DNA of 64,000 nt from the NCBI RefSeq assembly GCF_002443255.2, contig NW_019211454.1, forward strand, positions 20,427,037 through 20,491,036. The letters are read 5' to 3'. The position numbers and the translations under genes were made by a program. Under the pieces are notes generated by a model, which was given only the letters and a program-made list of their open reading frames with translations, had not been told where the DNA came from and did not search any database. Positions 62,145 through 64,000 of the stretch are shown here, piece by piece. Every line of letters begins with the position of its first letter. Positions within the stretch are counted from its first letter, which is position 1. This DNA comes from Varroa destructor (taxonomy: Eukaryota > Arthropoda > Arachnida > Mesostigmata > Varroidae).

Positions 62145-64000
62145 ATAATATCAAGATTTCGAGTCCACTAGTAGTTAACCCCTCTACGAAACTAGGCAAG
62201 GAATGTGATCTCGATCGTTTCTTCACAACAAGTGACGATAAAAGGTACCGGAACAGGTTAGTTTAAATTGTTGTATGATGTATAACATGAAAGACCGTAA
62301 CGATGTTAAAGGGACATAGCACTTAGACATTTGATAGATTTGCTGGTAAAATTGCGCGTTCTCGATGATGCCTCATAACGCATGGTTGTTTCACTGTTAT
62401 ATAAATCGGCCGAATGGTCTTAAAGCGGCAAGCACGCGTGCAGAATTTTAAAAAAACATAATATTTTAACCTTTCTTATATTGAATATTTCAAGTCACTA
62501 TTTAGTGCTAACAATTTACCTCTAATTAGCAAGATAAAGCAAATCAACGACATTATTCAAAGGAAACTTGATGTTTTTATTTCGTTTCCTATAAGCTGGA
62601 AATCATACTAGCCTATATAGCTTCACCTCTCCTTGGCAAATATATAGCCCTCAGGGTGAAAATGTAACGTTGAAGTAACGACATTTATCAAGTGTAAGTT
62701 GCTTTCAATTTAGAGTTGAAAATGTAGCATTGAGACAGCTGAAATTGTAGTTGAAAAACGAGGCCGCTACTTCACTTTTGTATTGTTATTAGGTCTTGAT
62801 AAAATGCGAAAAAAATACATAGCTTTTCTATACAGCACAACTTTTTAGGATCTTATTGCAGAGAAAAGATTCAAAAATTTGAATTACGCAAAATTTCTGA
62901 TCCGATCCACTTAACTACATCCAAAAAAAATTAATGTGTTTTGAGAATTTCAAAGCAACGTTCGCTGGCTGCTCAAATCGCTCCCCTGTCCCCCACATCT
63001 CCTAAAGATTCTGAAGAAAACATCTGTATCCAGGATAGAAGGTTCACAATAGGAGGTTAGATTGAAAAAGTCAAAGAGAGCACCAAAAAACCATTTCGCT
63101 ATTTCAAAGAAACTGGAGGCTGTTTTCGGGATGTGGTTATTTTATCCATTATGTGTCGTTCATGCGGGTCACAATTATGTTCGAATTCTCGCGCCATATT
63201 GCATTCGCCTGACCATTTGCTTTGTTAGGATCGTTGGTCTGCCGTTAGCGAACATTTTGGCGAGACCCTAACGAGCCTTGACGTACCAGTGTTATTGCTC
63301 TACATTGTTTCATCTACTTTGTTAGTTCGTTAGAAAAGTTATTCGTGGATCAGGAGATGAAACTTTTGTAAGCCTTGAATTTAAGCACTATGCGTACCTA
63401 GATGCAAGCACATCAAGTAAACAGATCCGCCACAGATGTGATGGCGACCCAGGCAACGGTTTCATCCACATTTCATTCAAATAATTTTTATTTAGATACA
63501 AAAGACAGCCACTTGGTCTTCTCGGATTTATGCCGAACGTACCATACGGGTGGTACATAAAAATCGTTGTTGATTGATTGAAATGATCCTTCTTCCCTAA
63601 ACGGTTTTAAGTGGATTGAAATGTCTGCTTGTTACACAACCACGTTTCACCATTGCGAATTTGTTCCGTAAACCACGAGTAGTAAACCGTTTATGAGGAC
63701 AAACACAGTAATTCGGTTAATTCGTGCCCATCACAAGAGATTCAGTTCTAACATCTTCTTGTCGTAGTGCATCACATGAGGTAAAAGCCCGGAGTTGAGG
63801 CAATGAATCTAATTTCGAGCATCAAATTTTATAAGTATTGACGTTCGAAAAATAAACATGTTCTAGAAGCTGGATCTAAATTTTGGCATTAGCTATTCCG
63901 ATAAATTGCCGACTTACAATAACTGAAAAATCTAGTTTATAAAGTATAGTTTTCGTGCATCTTCATATGAAGTCACACTGGAGTAGTACAGAACCGATTT

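Larger units (their letters stand above)
51814..64000 (+). other. Kinase intron 4, running off the window
   Basis: No exon with the expected CLK catalytic loop is seen, so this is read as at least 12.2 kb of intron. If unspliced, translation stops at TAG (51818-51820), and AATAAA occurs at 51846-51851. The stretch contains a degenerate minisatellite (52460-52632), a G15 run (52716-52730), weak candidate exons (57718-58006, 59409-59742, 59868-60129), a tRNA-like element on minus (58640-58725), an AT microsatellite (60524-60542) and a possible retroelement fragment (61383-61625). The rest, including 53000-57700 and 61950-64000, is AT-rich with nothing recognised. Genes after the end of the kinase cannot be excluded if the kinase is truncated. 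Confidence 0.6.

Noticed and set aside
1..64000. Bacterial or phage gene content, operons, CRISPR array
   Set aside because: No dense same-strand coding, no ribosome-site/start pattern and no regularly spaced repeats; the kinase has spliceosomal introns.

Overview
The window looks like a gene-poor stretch of an animal nuclear genome. The one gene I recognise is a plus-strand protein kinase of the CLK / LAMMER (Drosophila Doa) family, split into at least four short exons by ordinary GT-AG introns. Two introns are 9-10 kb, one is 145 bp, and the last runs off the right edge. The kinase residues resemble insect Doa more than vertebrate CLKs as I recall those proteins, which hints at an invertebrate; I cannot name the species. 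There is no bacterial-type gene density, no operon, no rRNA, no intact tRNA, no CRISPR array and no recognisable intact transposon.

Layout: 1-31664 lies upstream of the first kinase exon I can identify and holds no gene I recognise. It contains several strong fold-back sequences (2570, 3464, 5594, 11995, 12877), an AT microsatellite, a strand-asymmetric block with unusually few stops at 13.3-15.6 kb, and a block of open frames ending in a short poly(A) near 21.9 kb. Kinase exons follow at 31665-31743, 42225-42291, 51385-51592 and 51738-51813. Intron 1 carries a cluster of minus-strand open frames (32.6-34.9 kb and 41.4-41.95 kb) that may be decayed insertions, plus an (AC)n tract. Intron 2 carries a diverged 287-bp tandem duplication and two hairpins. 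The last, incomplete intron carries a degenerate minisatellite (52.46-52.63 kb), a G15 run, a minus-strand tRNA-like element (58.65-58.72 kb) and weak candidate exons or retroelement remnants.

The visible kinase pieces join in frame to about 143 residues: the lead-in, glycine loop, catalytic lysine, helix-C glutamate, hinge and start of the C-lobe. The catalytic loop, DFG and LAMMER motif are not found before 64000, so the rest probably lies beyond the right edge. The N-terminal RS-rich exons typical of the family are not recognised and should be upstream.

Caution on open frames: at roughly 40% G+C about 6% of random codons are stops, so well over a hundred 60-codon open runs are expected by chance in six frames of 64 kb. 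Apart from the kinase exons, nearly every open frame here fits that expectation, so non-kinase coding calls are given low confidence. I see no convincing new biological system; the most unusual things are the near-perfect fold-backs, the two diverged tandem repeats and the possible early-termination routes in the kinase gene.
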